A stretch of 54,174 nucleotides of DNA from Mucilaginibacter sp. L294. GTDB lineage: Bacteria; Bacteroidota; Bacteroidia; Sphingobacteriales; Sphingobacteriaceae. Where the stretch lies: contig NZ_LGEK01000026.1 of NCBI RefSeq assembly GCF_001636615.1, positions 1-54,174 of the forward strand, given 5' to 3'. The notes below the pieces were generated by a model. That model was given only the letters and a program-made list of their open reading frames with translations, was not told the DNA's origin and made no database searches. The translations under genes and the position numbers were made by a program. This document shows positions 1 to 7,419 of this stretch, piece by piece (within the stretch, counting starts at the first letter, position 1; every line of letters begins with the position of its first letter).

Positions 1-204
1 GTTATTTATTTACAAACACTTGTTCCATTTGATAAAAAAACGGAACAAAATGGAACACGTCTAAAATCAATAAACACCTATAAATCAACAATTTAATACA
101 AAATACCATTTTGGCTTTTATGTGATTTTCACGGCACAAAAAGGGTGAACAGAAGTCGAAAAAAGGCAAAAAAAGTCGTTTTATATCGTGTTAGATCGGT
201 GCCG

Positions 205-238
205 TTTTTGTTCCATTTTTCAAAAAGTGGAACAAAAA
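205..238. repeat. Inverted repeat containing TGTTCCA arms
   Basis: TTTTTGTTCCA at 205-215 is exactly complementary to 228-238. An inner TTTTT/AAAAA pair extends the symmetry nearly to the centre. It could fold as a hairpin with T-rich flanks on both strands, or serve as a dyad binding site. Distance from any gene in the window makes a terminator role uncertain. Confidence 0.6.
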
Positions 239-344
239 TGCGATTTCGATAACGATTTGACATATAGACAATTACTTCCAAACAATGAAGTAAAACTTTA
301 GATAGAAGGACAAAATCAAAACAACAACATACTCACTATCAATA

Positions 345-386
345 TGTTCCATTTGTTCCACTTGTTCCATTTTGCAGTGGAACAAG
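345..386. repeat. Three tandem 9-bp units plus inverted copy
   Basis: TGTTCCA recurs at 345, 354 and 363 with a 9-bp period. The third copy pairs with an inverted copy: CTTGTTCCA at 361-369 against 378-386, with an 8-nt loop. The hairpin ends 11 bp past the stop codon of the serine hydrolase gene (397, minus strand), so it could also act as that gene's 3' hairpin. Confidence 0.5.
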
Positions 387-396
387 CTAAGCCATT

Positions 397-1932
397 CTAT
401 CGCTCCACCTTCCTAAAATCGTAAGGGTCTTGCTCCACAAAATCGGCTACCTTAACACGCAGGTTGGTTACCTTACCATCTTTCACTGTAAATGGAAAAA
501 TAGCCTTGCCAAAAACCGGGTCGGAGAAGGTTACATAAAAGCGATTGCCGCCCAATGGCTGTAGTTTTGCATACATTTTTGGGTGGTGCTCAAAGCGGAT
601 CTCCAGGTCGTTACCGGTTTCGCCACGGGTTATTTCCAGGCTTCCGTAAAGGTCGTTTACGTATTTTCCGGTGTATTTATTGGCAGATAGTTCAGGCTTA
701 AGGTTAAGCAAAGTGCTGTCGCGTAGTTTTTTGTCGGCGGCCAACTCTTCTGTCGTGTTTCTTTTATTGTAAGCCAGGTAGGTATCGTTATAATGATAGT
801 CCTTGTTTTTAAAATAGGCGTCTATAATATCCCAGCGCAGGGTTTCATAAAGCGCGTTTTGGTCGGTATTGGTTAATATTACAATGCCCAGTTTTTCTTT
901 TGGCACCAGCGTTACCGACGATACATAGCCGCTAATTCCGCCCTCGTGCATTACCAGGCGCCGGCCGCAGTAATCCTCTATAAACCAGCCAAGCCCGTAA
1001 AGCTGGAAATCGCTGTCGCCGTTTAAATGGGTTACACTCTCAACAATATCCTGCGGTTGGCGGGTAGCTGCAATTGCCGCTGCCGGTATCACCTGTTTAC
1101 CGCCTATCTTGCCATTATCAAGTAAAGCCATTACCCATTTACTCATATCATTAACAGACGAGCTGATGCTGCCCGCAGGTGCCAACCCGTCGATATTGCA
1201 ATACGGTATGGCGGTAAGGCGGCCATCAACCAAAGTATGCGGTACGGTTCGGTTAAGCGCTTTTGGCATCTCAACCGTTAAGGCCAGGGTACTGTTCATT
1301 CCCAGCGGGGCAAAAATACTCTCCTTTAAATATGTTTCCCATTGCTTGCCGGTAACCCGAGGAATGATCTCGCCGGCGGTTAAATATGCCGCATTTGTAT
1401 AACCCCATGTAGTACGGAACGGGTAAGTTGCCTTCATTTTACCCAGTTTTTCTATTACTTCGTGGCGGCTTAGGTTACTGTTGTAAAAAGAAAAATCGCC
1501 CTGAAAAGTGCGGAAACCTAAACGGTGGCTCAGCAGGTCTTTCACAATGGCCATATCGCCCGCGGCTTTGTTCTCCAGTTTAAATTCGGGGATGTATTTG
1601 GTTACCTTTTCATCAAGCGATAATTTTTTTTCGGCCTGTAGCATAGCTAATGCAGTTGCAGTAAATGCTTTGGTATTGCTGCCTATCATAAACAGGGTAT
1701 TTTGGTCAACTTTGCCCGGCAGGCCAAGCTCTTTAACACCATATCCCTTCATCAGTATAATCTTGCCATCCTTTACAATACAAACAGCAGCGCCCGGTAT
1801 ACGCCAGTTGGTAAGCGCTTTGTTAATGTAAATATCAAGGCTATCCGCAATAAATTTACTCCTGTCAACATTTTGGGCGTTAACAGTTCCAAAGGCCAAA
1901 AGGCACAAAAACAGCAAGTGTAATTTTTTCAT
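397..1932 (-). CDS. Serine hydrolase, class C beta-lactamase/penicillin-binding fold, with C-terminal DUF3471-like domain
   Basis: A 511-residue exported protein. Residues 1-19 form a signal peptide ending in VNAQ. The beta-lactamase (PF00144) fold spans about 30-370. All three active-site elements are visible: SxxK as S85-N-T-K88, YxN as Y178-T-N180, and the third motif as H329-E-G-G332 in place of KTG, which is typical of esterase or D-aminopeptidase relatives rather than true AmpC enzymes. Residues about 415-505 resemble the DUF3471 beta-sandwich often found at the C-terminus of these proteins. It is probably periplasmic, acting on peptides or esters; the substrate cannot be read from sequence. 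It is divergent from the peptidase gene at 2030. Confidence 0.88.
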   Translation of the reverse strand: MKKLHLLFLCLLAFGTVNAQNVDRSKFIADSLDIYINKALTNWRIPGAAVCIVKDGKIILMKGYGVKELGLPGKVDQNTLFMIGSNTKAFTATALAMLQAEKKLSLDEKVTKYIPEFKLENKAAGDMAIVKDLLSHRLGFRTFQGDFSFYNSNLSRHEVIEKLGKMKATYPFRTTWGYTNAAYLTAGEIIPRVTGKQWETYLKESIFAPLGMNSTLALTVEMPKALNRTVPHTLVDGRLTAIPYCNIDGLAPAGSISSSVNDMSKWVMALLDNGKIGGKQVIPAAAIAATRQPQDIVESVTHLNGDSDFQLYGLGWFIEDYCGRRLVMHEGGISGYVSSVTLVPKEKLGIVILTNTDQNALYETLRWDIIDAYFKNKDYHYNDTYLAYNKRNTTEELAADKKLRDSTLLNLKPELSANKYTGKYVNDLYGSLEITRGETGNDLEIRFEHHPKMYAKLQPLGGNRFYVTFSDPVFGKAIFPFTVKDGKVTNLRVKVADFVEQDPYDFRKVER

Positions 1933-2029
1933 GAGGGATAAATATCAAAGGCTTTAAAATGCTAATTTAACGCAAAATTTACAGCAGCATTATTTTATTA
2001 AAAAATACTCATCATCAATTTTAACCAAT

Positions 2030-4249
2030 ATGAATATTAAAGTTTACCGCACAGGGATATTATCCTTTGCGTTTTTAATGTTATTGCTTTTGCAAAATAA
2101 GGCCATAGCACAGATCCCATCTACCCATTGGGCAAAAGATGGGTACCAGTATTACAAAGCTCAAGGCGGTGAAATTGTAGTGCTTGACGCACGCGATGAC
2201 GCCAAAAAAACCATCCTGTTAAGCAAAGAAGCCCTTACCCCGCAAGGGCAAAAACCAATTGCCGTACGCAATTTTTATTTGAGCGATGACGGGCAAAAGG
2301 TATTGCTTTATACCAATTCAAAAAAGGTATGGCGCTATAATACCCGTGGCGATTATTGGGTTTATGACCTTACAGCCAAAAAACTAACCAAACTGGGTGC
2401 AGACAAACCAGCATCCTCATTAATGTTTGCCAAATTTTCGCCGGATGGCAGCAAGGTTGGTTATGTAAGCGGGCATAATATTTATGTAGAAACCCTTGCC
2501 GATAACAGTATTAAACAGCTAACCAGCGATGGAACGGATAAACTGATCAACGGCACTTTCGACTGGGTGTATGAGGAGGAGTTTTTCTGCCGCGACGGTT
2601 TCCGCTGGAGCCCGGATAGCAAGCAGATAGCTTACTGGCAAATTGATGCCAGCAAAACAAAAAACTATTTGATGCTCAACACTACCGATTCTATCTACCC
2701 TTATGTAAAACCGGTAGAGTACCCTGTAGCAGGCGAAGCACCATCCCCATTTAAAATTGGCGTGGTTGGTATTACCAACGGCGCTACTAAGTGGATGGAG
2801 ATCCCTACCGACCCGGTGCTGCAATCGTATGTGCCGCGTATGGAGTGGGCTGCTAACAATTCTGAGCTTATTATTCAGCACATGAACAGGGCACAAAACA
2901 AAACCGAGGTAATGTTATGTAATGTATCTACCGGCAAATCAAACACCATTTACCAGGAAACAGATGCCGCCTGGATTGATATATTACCTGAATGGGAAGA
3001 GCATTACTACTATGGCGGATGGGACTGGTTTAAGAAAGGGGCCGACTTTTTATGGGCCAGTGAAAAAGACGGCTGGCGCCACCTATACCGCATAAGCCGC
3101 GATGGTAAGAAAGAAAAATTGATAACCAAAGGTAACTACGATGTAATGCAGATAAATGCCATTGATGAGGCATCGGGTTATGTTTATTTTTCGGCTTCGC
3201 CGGATAATGCTACCCAAAAGTACCTGTACCGCACCAAGCTTGATGGCAGCGGCAAGGCCGAGCGCCTTACCCCGCTAAACGAACCGGGTACGCATGAGTA
3301 TGATGTATCGCCAAATGGTAAAGCAGCAACACATGCTTTTTCAAATTATTATACCGGAGCGGTAAACGAAGTGGTTTCGTTACCGGCGCATAAAACCTTT
3401 GATGGGTCTGAGAAAGCGGCTAAAGCTATTGCCTCGGCAGATAAATCAAAATCGAACGTGGAGTTTTTTAAGGTAAAGACCGAAGATGGCGTTGAAATGG
3501 ACGGCTGGATGGTAAAGCCCAACAATTTTGATGCGACCAAAAAATACCCGGTTGTATTATATGTTTATGGCGAACCATGGGGCCAGAATGTTAAGGATGA
3601 GAATGGCAGTAGCTTTAACTTTATGTACACCGGCGATATGGCTGCTGATGGGTACATCTACATGTCCATTGATAATAGGGGTACTCCTGTACCCAAAGGC
3701 CGCGAATGGCGTAAATCTATCTATAAGGGCATAGGCACTGTAAACATCCGTGATCTGGCCATGGGCACCAAACAGCTGTTAAAAGAACGTGCTTACCTTG
3801 ATACCTCGCGCGTGGCCGTTTGGGGCTGGAGCGGCGGCGGTTCATCAACCTTAAACCTGATGTTCCAATACCCCGAAATCTTTAAAACAGGGATTGCCAT
3901 TGCAGCGGTTGGTAACCAGTTAACTTATGATAACATTTACCAGGAACGTTACACAGGTGTACCTGTTGATGAGGCAGGAAGAGCAGCTTTTTTAAAAGGA
4001 TCGCCAATTACTTACGCCAAAAACCTAAAGGGTAACTTATTATACATACACGGTACCGGCGATGATAACGTGCATTACCAAAATGCAGAATTATTGATAA
4101 ACGAGTTGGTGAAATATAACAAGCAGTTCCAACTGATGCTGTACCCTAACCGTACCCACAGTATATCTGAGGGACCGGGTACGGTTATGCATTTACGCAC
4201 GCTGTACACCAATTATTTAAGGGAGCACTGTGCACCGGGAGCGAGATAG
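2030..4249 (+). CDS. Dipeptidyl-peptidase IV-type S9B prolyl peptidase
   Basis: A 739-residue exported serine peptidase with a signal peptide (about 1-28), an N-terminal beta-propeller (DPPIV_N, about 90-450) and a C-terminal alpha/beta-hydrolase (Peptidase_S9, about 510-735). The catalytic triad is visible: S601 in GWSGGG, D678 in GDDN and H710 in RTHS. The propeller keeps the DWVYEEE motif at 178-184, whose glutamates (about E183/E184) bind the free N-terminus of the substrate in DPP-IV. This supports release of N-terminal X-Pro or X-Ala dipeptides in the periplasm. It is the sole gene on its strand here and ends at a strong bidirectional terminator. Confidence 0.93.
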   Translation: MNIKVYRTGILSFAFLMLLLLQNKAIAQIPSTHWAKDGYQYYKAQGGEIVVLDARDDAKKTILLSKEALTPQGQKPIAVRNFYLSDDGQKVLLYTNSKKVWRYNTRGDYWVYDLTAKKLTKLGADKPASSLMFAKFSPDGSKVGYVSGHNIYVETLADNSIKQLTSDGTDKLINGTFDWVYEEEFFCRDGFRWSPDSKQIAYWQIDASKTKNYLMLNTTDSIYPYVKPVEYPVAGEAPSPFKIGVVGITNGATKWMEIPTDPVLQSYVPRMEWAANNSELIIQHMNRAQNKTEVMLCNVSTGKSNTIYQETDAAWIDILPEWEEHYYYGGWDWFKKGADFLWASEKDGWRHLYRISRDGKKEKLITKGNYDVMQINAIDEASGYVYFSASPDNATQKYLYRTKLDGSGKAERLTPLNEPGTHEYDVSPNGKAATHAFSNYYTGAVNEVVSLPAHKTFDGSEKAAKAIASADKSKSNVEFFKVKTEDGVEMDGWMVKPNNFDATKKYPVVLYVYGEPWGQNVKDENGSSFNFMYTGDMAADGYIYMSIDNRGTPVPKGREWRKSIYKGIGTVNIRDLAMGTKQLLKERAYLDTSRVAVWGWSGGGSSTLNLMFQYPEIFKTGIAIAAVGNQLTYDNIYQERYTGVPVDEAGRAAFLKGSPITYAKNLKGNLLYIHGTGDDNVHYQNAELLINELVKYNKQFQLMLYPNRTHSISEGPGTVMHLRTLYTNYLREHCAPGAR

Positions 4250-4331
4250 AAAGCTTAATACCGAACACTGCAGTAATTACACTTCATCATTGGGTGTTCA
4301 AAATTCATAATTCGATATTTCCCTCAATAAC

Positions 4332-4361
4332 AAAGCCCCGCGGTTATACCGGCGGGGCTTT
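4332..4361. terminator. Bidirectional intrinsic terminator between S9B peptidase and ssb
   Basis: AAAGCCCCGC at 4332-4341 pairs with GCGGGGCTTT at 4352-4361, flanked by an A-run and a T-run. It sits between convergent genes and can serve both strands. Confidence 0.85.
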
Positions 4362-4385
4362 TATATAAATATATTTACAATTAGG

Positions 4386-4808
4386 CTAAAATGGGAGGTC
4401 ATCCGCATCGTTGTTACGGTAACCATCGGTATCGGATGTTTTCAGGGCCTGGCGCGGGGCGCTTTCGTTCTCAAAATCTGTTTTGCGGCCAAGCATGGTA
4501 AAGTTTTCGGCAACTACTTCGGTAGTATACTTTTTGATGCCTTCTTTATCTTCAAATGAGCGTGTGCGTAGTTTACCTTCTATATAAACCAGCTTGCCTT
4601 TTTGTAAAAATTTAGCGGCAACATCAGCAAGTCCGCGCCACATAACTATATTATGCCACTCTGTTTGCTCAACCTTACGGCCATCTTTGTTAAACGTTTC
4701 AGATGTTGCTAAAGGGAAGCTTGCAACGGCTACACCACCCTCTAAATGCCGTACTTCGGGGTCCTTACCTAAATGCCCAACCAGTATTACTTTATTAATT
4801 CCAGACAT
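4386..4808 (-). CDS. ssb: Single-stranded DNA-binding protein
   Basis: A 140-residue SSB: OB-fold at about 3-108 and a flexible tail ending in the acidic tip DADDLPF, the docking peptide for replication and repair partners. The N-terminus MSGINKVILVGHLGKDPEV is the family signature, which supports the start. It coats ssDNA as a tetramer. It lies 23 bp downstream of mutY on the same strand, so the two are probably co-transcribed; mutY-ssb adjacency is common in this phylum. Confidence 0.96.
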   Translation of the reverse strand: MSGINKVILVGHLGKDPEVRHLEGGVAVASFPLATSETFNKDGRKVEQTEWHNIVMWRGLADVAAKFLQKGKLVYIEGKLRTRSFEDKEGIKKYTTEVVAENFTMLGRKTDFENESAPRQALKTSDTDGYRNNDADDLPF

Positions 4809-4831
4809 GCCATAAATTAACGGAGAATTAT

Positions 4832-5884
4832 TTAGAAATTAAAAAAATATTTTATAAATATAAAAATGGGTTTCGGAAGCGCTAAATCTTTCAGATTTTC
4901 AACATCGGTATAAAACCAGTTTCCTTGCAATTTTTCAGGAAAATCTTTTAGCATCAAAAACCTCACGTATAAATGCTGATGGGTTAACACATGCTTAATT
5001 ACAGCCGAATTATCCTTTAAAGCAACATCATTCCCAAAAACTTTCATCTGAGGGAGTTGCAATAATTCAATCGGATCTGTTAATTCTGGTGTTTCAATTA
5101 ACGGTAAATCGTACATATTTGCCCAGATATCACCCTCGTTGCGCTTGTTCATCAAGATCTTTTTACCATCAGATATTAACATATAGTTAAAATGCCTTTT
5201 TCGTATCTTAATGGTTTTTAGTTTTACAGGCAAATAGCTTGTTGCATTTGTTTTAAAAGCAACACAGTTTATATGCACCGGGCAAATACCACAGGCAGGG
5301 TTTTTAGGCTTACAAAGCATTGCGCCAAACTCCATTATGGCCTGGTTATGCAAGGCGGGGCGGGCATTATCCAGCACATCATCGGCAATTTTTTGAAACA
5401 TTTTTTTGCCTTTGGGCGAATTTATAGCCTCATCAATACCAAAATACCGGGCCAATACCCGGTAAACATTACCATCAACAACAGCCTTCGCCTCGTTTGA
5501 TGAGAAGGAAGATATGGCTGCAGCGGTATATTCGCCTATCCCTTTTAATTTAATCAGCTCATTATAACTAACCGGGAATATACCCTTATATTGTTCTTGC
5601 ACCAACTGGGCGGTTTTGAGCATGTTGCGCCCGCGCGAATAGTAGCCCAGCCCCTGCCATAGGCGTAATATCTCATCTTCATGTGCTGCTGCAAAGGCAG
5701 TTACGGTTGGATATTTTTCTGCAAAGCGATAAAAATAAGGCATGCCCTGCTCCACGCGTGTTTGCTGAAGTATAATTTCAGACAACCATATTATATAAGC
5801 ATCGGTTGTATTGCGCCATGGCAAATCGCGTTTATTATGGGTGTACCAGGCTATCAGTTCGGCAGAAAAATCCATTCTGTGCAA
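4832..5884 (-). CDS. mutY: A/G-specific adenine DNA glycosylase MutY
   Basis: A 350-residue base-excision glycosylase that removes adenine mispaired with 8-oxoguanine. Seen in the sequence: catalytic Glu36 in the SEIILQQT segment, the helix-hairpin-helix LKGIGEYTA (about 113-121), catalytic Asp137 in VVDGNVYRV, and the [4Fe-4S] cluster ligands C191-x6-C198-x2-C201-x5-C207. Residues about 230-350 form the NUDIX-like domain that reads 8-oxoG. The first codon may be Met1 or Met4 (MDFS); the difference is three residues. It leads the mutY-ssb pair and is divergent from the HU gene. Confidence 0.96.
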   Translation of the reverse strand: MHRMDFSAELIAWYTHNKRDLPWRNTTDAYIIWLSEIILQQTRVEQGMPYFYRFAEKYPTVTAFAAAHEDEILRLWQGLGYYSRGRNMLKTAQLVQEQYKGIFPVSYNELIKLKGIGEYTAAAISSFSSNEAKAVVDGNVYRVLARYFGIDEAINSPKGKKMFQKIADDVLDNARPALHNQAIMEFGAMLCKPKNPACGICPVHINCVAFKTNATSYLPVKLKTIKIRKRHFNYMLISDGKKILMNKRNEGDIWANMYDLPLIETPELTDPIELLQLPQMKVFGNDVALKDNSAVIKHVLTHQHLYVRFLMLKDFPEKLQGNWFYTDVENLKDLALPKPIFIFIKYFFNF

Positions 5885-5979
5885 AGTAACATCTTATCAT
5901 CGCTGTATCATAATTTGAGGCAAAAAAGGCTGTCCGAAAAAAAATCTGCTATTTATTTTAATCTTTAATTTTAAAGCGA

Positions 5980-5987
5980 TACTTTTG
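5980..5987 (+). promoter_or_regulatory. Bacteroidota-type -7 box for the HU operon
   Basis: TACTTTTG fits the TAnnTTTG -7 consensus of the main sigma factor in this phylum. It would place transcription start near 5993 and leave a leader of about 45 nt before the HU start codon at 6039. The -33 element is not distinct. Confidence 0.5.
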
Positions 5988-6038
5988 CAACCCCAAAACA
6001 GTTAAGTATTTATACATTTAAATAAAAGAAAACAGGAT

Positions 6039-6341
6039 ATGACCAAGGCAGAAATTATAGCTGAAATCTCATCTAAAACAGGAATAGAAAAAGTGGACGT
6101 GCAGGAAACTGTTGAGGCGTTTTTCAAAGTTGTTAAAACCTCAATGGTTGGCGGCGAAAACGTATACGTTAGAGGTTTCGGTAGTTTTGTAGTTAAAAAA
6201 AGAGCTAAAAAAACAGCCCGTAACATCTCAAAAAACACTGCTATCATTATCCCTGAGCATTTTGTACCAAGCTTTAAACCGGCTAAAACTTTTGTTGAGA
6301 AAGTACGCAGCGGTAATAACACTACAAAAGCAGCTAAATAA
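6039..6341 (+). CDS. HU/IHF-family nucleoid DNA-binding protein
   Basis: A 100-residue member of the HU/IHF family: N-terminal helices (MTKAEIIAEIS start), the GSFVV core and a basic arm. The usual arm-tip GRNP is replaced by ARNISKNT, as in other Bacteroidota HU-like proteins, and the C-terminus is lysine-rich. It bends and packages DNA as a dimer. It is the first gene of a plus-strand run (HU, TPR protein, 29-aa basic protein), only 5 bp ahead of the TPR gene, so co-transcription is likely. Confidence 0.93.
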   Translation: MTKAEIIAEISSKTGIEKVDVQETVEAFFKVVKTSMVGGENVYVRGFGSFVVKKRAKKTARNISKNTAIIIPEHFVPSFKPAKTFVEKVRSGNNTTKAAK

Positions 6342-6346
6342 TCGTT

Positions 6347-7195
6347 ATGAAGAAGAAACAGATAGTCGTTGCCGTAGCAGTAGTTGCTATAATGGGCTAT
6401 TTGTATTCATTACCGGTTAAGGGTTTAATAAAACCCGAAGCAACGCGCGGAAATGCCAAGGCTGCAACAGCTTCGGCATTAAAGCCAAATGCTAACATAA
6501 ATGAGGCTTCGGTATCAGCATTGGCTAAACCCAATATTGATGCTACTATTGCACAAGAAATAACCGCGCTTGAGGCTAAACTTAAAACAGCCGGCGAAGC
6601 TGATAAAATTACCCTGCAAAGGCAAATTGCCAAAGCGTGGGATAGTGTTACACAGCCAGCCCCTGCTGCCTTTTACTACCTGGATATTGCCCACAAAAGC
6701 AATGAAATGGCAGATTGGGTAAACGCAGGTAACCGTTTTAACACCGCCTATAAATTATCAAGCGACACATCGGCACAAGGTACGTTTGTTGCAAACGCTG
6801 TTGAGGCGTTTGACCATGCTACCAAACTACAACCCGCCAGCCTTGAGGCTAAAACGGGTTTAGGTGTGGCTTATGTAAACGGCGGCGCTATGCCAATGCA
6901 AGGTATTACACTTTTGCTTGATGTAGTAAAACAGGATCCTAAAAATCACGATGCACTGCTAAACCTAGGCATGTTTGCCATGAAGAGCGGTCAGTACGAA
7001 AAAGCGGTTGACAGGTTTAAAACCCTTATTGCGCAAAAGGAAGAAATTGAGCCTTACTTTTATTTAGCAGAAAGCTATAAACAGCTGGGTAAGAAACAGG
7101 AAGCGATTGCAGCTTATGAAAAATGCAAAGATTTAATGGGCGACCCGGTAGCGGGCCAGCGCATAGATGAGTATATAAAGGAATTAAAGAAATAA
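6347..7195 (+). CDS. Membrane-anchored TPR protein
   Basis: A 282-residue protein with one N-terminal hydrophobic helix (about 5-26, signal anchor) and helical TPR-type repeats that are clearest at about 165-280, for example the ALLNLGMFAMKSGQYEKAVD segment. An Ala/Lys-rich linker (30-70) separates the two. There are no catalytic motifs. TPRs are protein-interaction scaffolds; the partner is unknown. It starts 5 bp after the HU gene and is followed 26 bp later by the 29-aa basic ORF, so it appears to be the middle gene of a three-gene transcript. Confidence 0.8.
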   Translation: MKKKQIVVAVAVVAIMGYLYSLPVKGLIKPEATRGNAKAATASALKPNANINEASVSALAKPNIDATIAQEITALEAKLKTAGEADKITLQRQIAKAWDSVTQPAPAAFYYLDIAHKSNEMADWVNAGNRFNTAYKLSSDTSAQGTFVANAVEAFDHATKLQPASLEAKTGLGVAYVNGGAMPMQGITLLLDVVKQDPKNHDALLNLGMFAMKSGQYEKAVDRFKTLIAQKEEIEPYFYLAESYKQLGKKQEAIAAYEKCKDLMGDPVAGQRIDEYIKELKK

Positions 7196-7221
7196 ATTAA
7201 TCACATTTAAAAATTATTACT

Positions 7222-7311
7222 ATGCCAAGCGGTAAAAAACGTAAAAGACATAAAATGGCTACTCACAAACGCAAAAAGCGTTTAAGAAAAAACAGACATA
7301 AGAAAAAATAA
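7222..7311 (+). CDS. 29-residue bS22/mS38 (COX24/AURKAIP1)-like ribosomal basic peptide
   Basis: A very short ORF: ATG at 7222, TAA at 7309-7311. It encodes 29 residues, over half of them Lys or Arg, beginning MPSGKKRKRHKM and ending in RHKKK. The KRxxKMxxHKxKKR pattern matches the COX24_C/DUF1713 signature shared by mitochondrial mS38 and the bacterial small-subunit peptide bS22. A rRNA-binding role at the decoding side of the 30S subunit is inferred from that family. It follows the TPR gene by 26 bp and is closed by its own terminator. The ORF is intact and strongly biased in composition, so chance is unlikely. Confidence 0.78.
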   Translation: MPSGKKRKRHKMATHKRKKRLRKNRHKKK

Positions 7312-7329
7312 GCTAAGTAATTAGCTTAC

Positions 7330-7350
7330 ACCTCGCTTTGCGGGGTTTTT
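7330..7350 (+). terminator. Intrinsic terminator after the 29-aa ORF
   Basis: ACCTCGC at 7330-7336 pairs with GCGGGGT at 7340-7346 (one G-U pair) across a 3-nt loop, followed by a T-run to 7350. It closes the HU-TPR-basic peptide transcript. Confidence 0.75.
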
Positions 7351-7380
7351 ATGTGTGTATTTTACCCACTTATTAACTTG

Positions 7381-7402
7381 CGGCGCAATTGTGCGCCGTT
7401 TT
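7381..7402 (+). promoter_or_regulatory. rng: GC-rich hairpin in the rng leader
   Basis: CGGCGCA at 7381-7387 pairs perfectly with TGCGCCG at 7392-7398 around a 4-nt loop, followed by TTTT. It ends about 20 nt before the TTG start of the RNase G gene. It could be a second terminator or attenuator, or a leader structure cleaved by RNase G itself; RNase E is known to autoregulate through a 5' UTR hairpin in gamma-proteobacteria. Confidence 0.55.
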
Positions 7403-7419
7403 AAGAAATGGAGTAGCAG

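Larger units (their letters stand above)
1..396. other. Gene-free left edge with TGTTCCA heptamer cluster
   Basis: No convincing reading frame lies in these AT-rich 396 bases. The heptamer TGTTCCA or its complement occurs at 21-27, 51-57 (inverted), 209-215, 228-234 (inverted), 345-351, 354-360, 363-369 and 378-384 (inverted). The spacing at 345-369 is exactly 9 bp. The neighbouring gene on the right ends here, so if the sites regulate anything it is probably a gene to the left of the window. Iteron-like or operator function is only inferred. Confidence 0.6.

Noticed and set aside
7381..7402. Riboswitch upstream of rng
   Set aside because: Only a single simple hairpin is present, without the multi-helix core or conserved loops of any riboswitch class I know.
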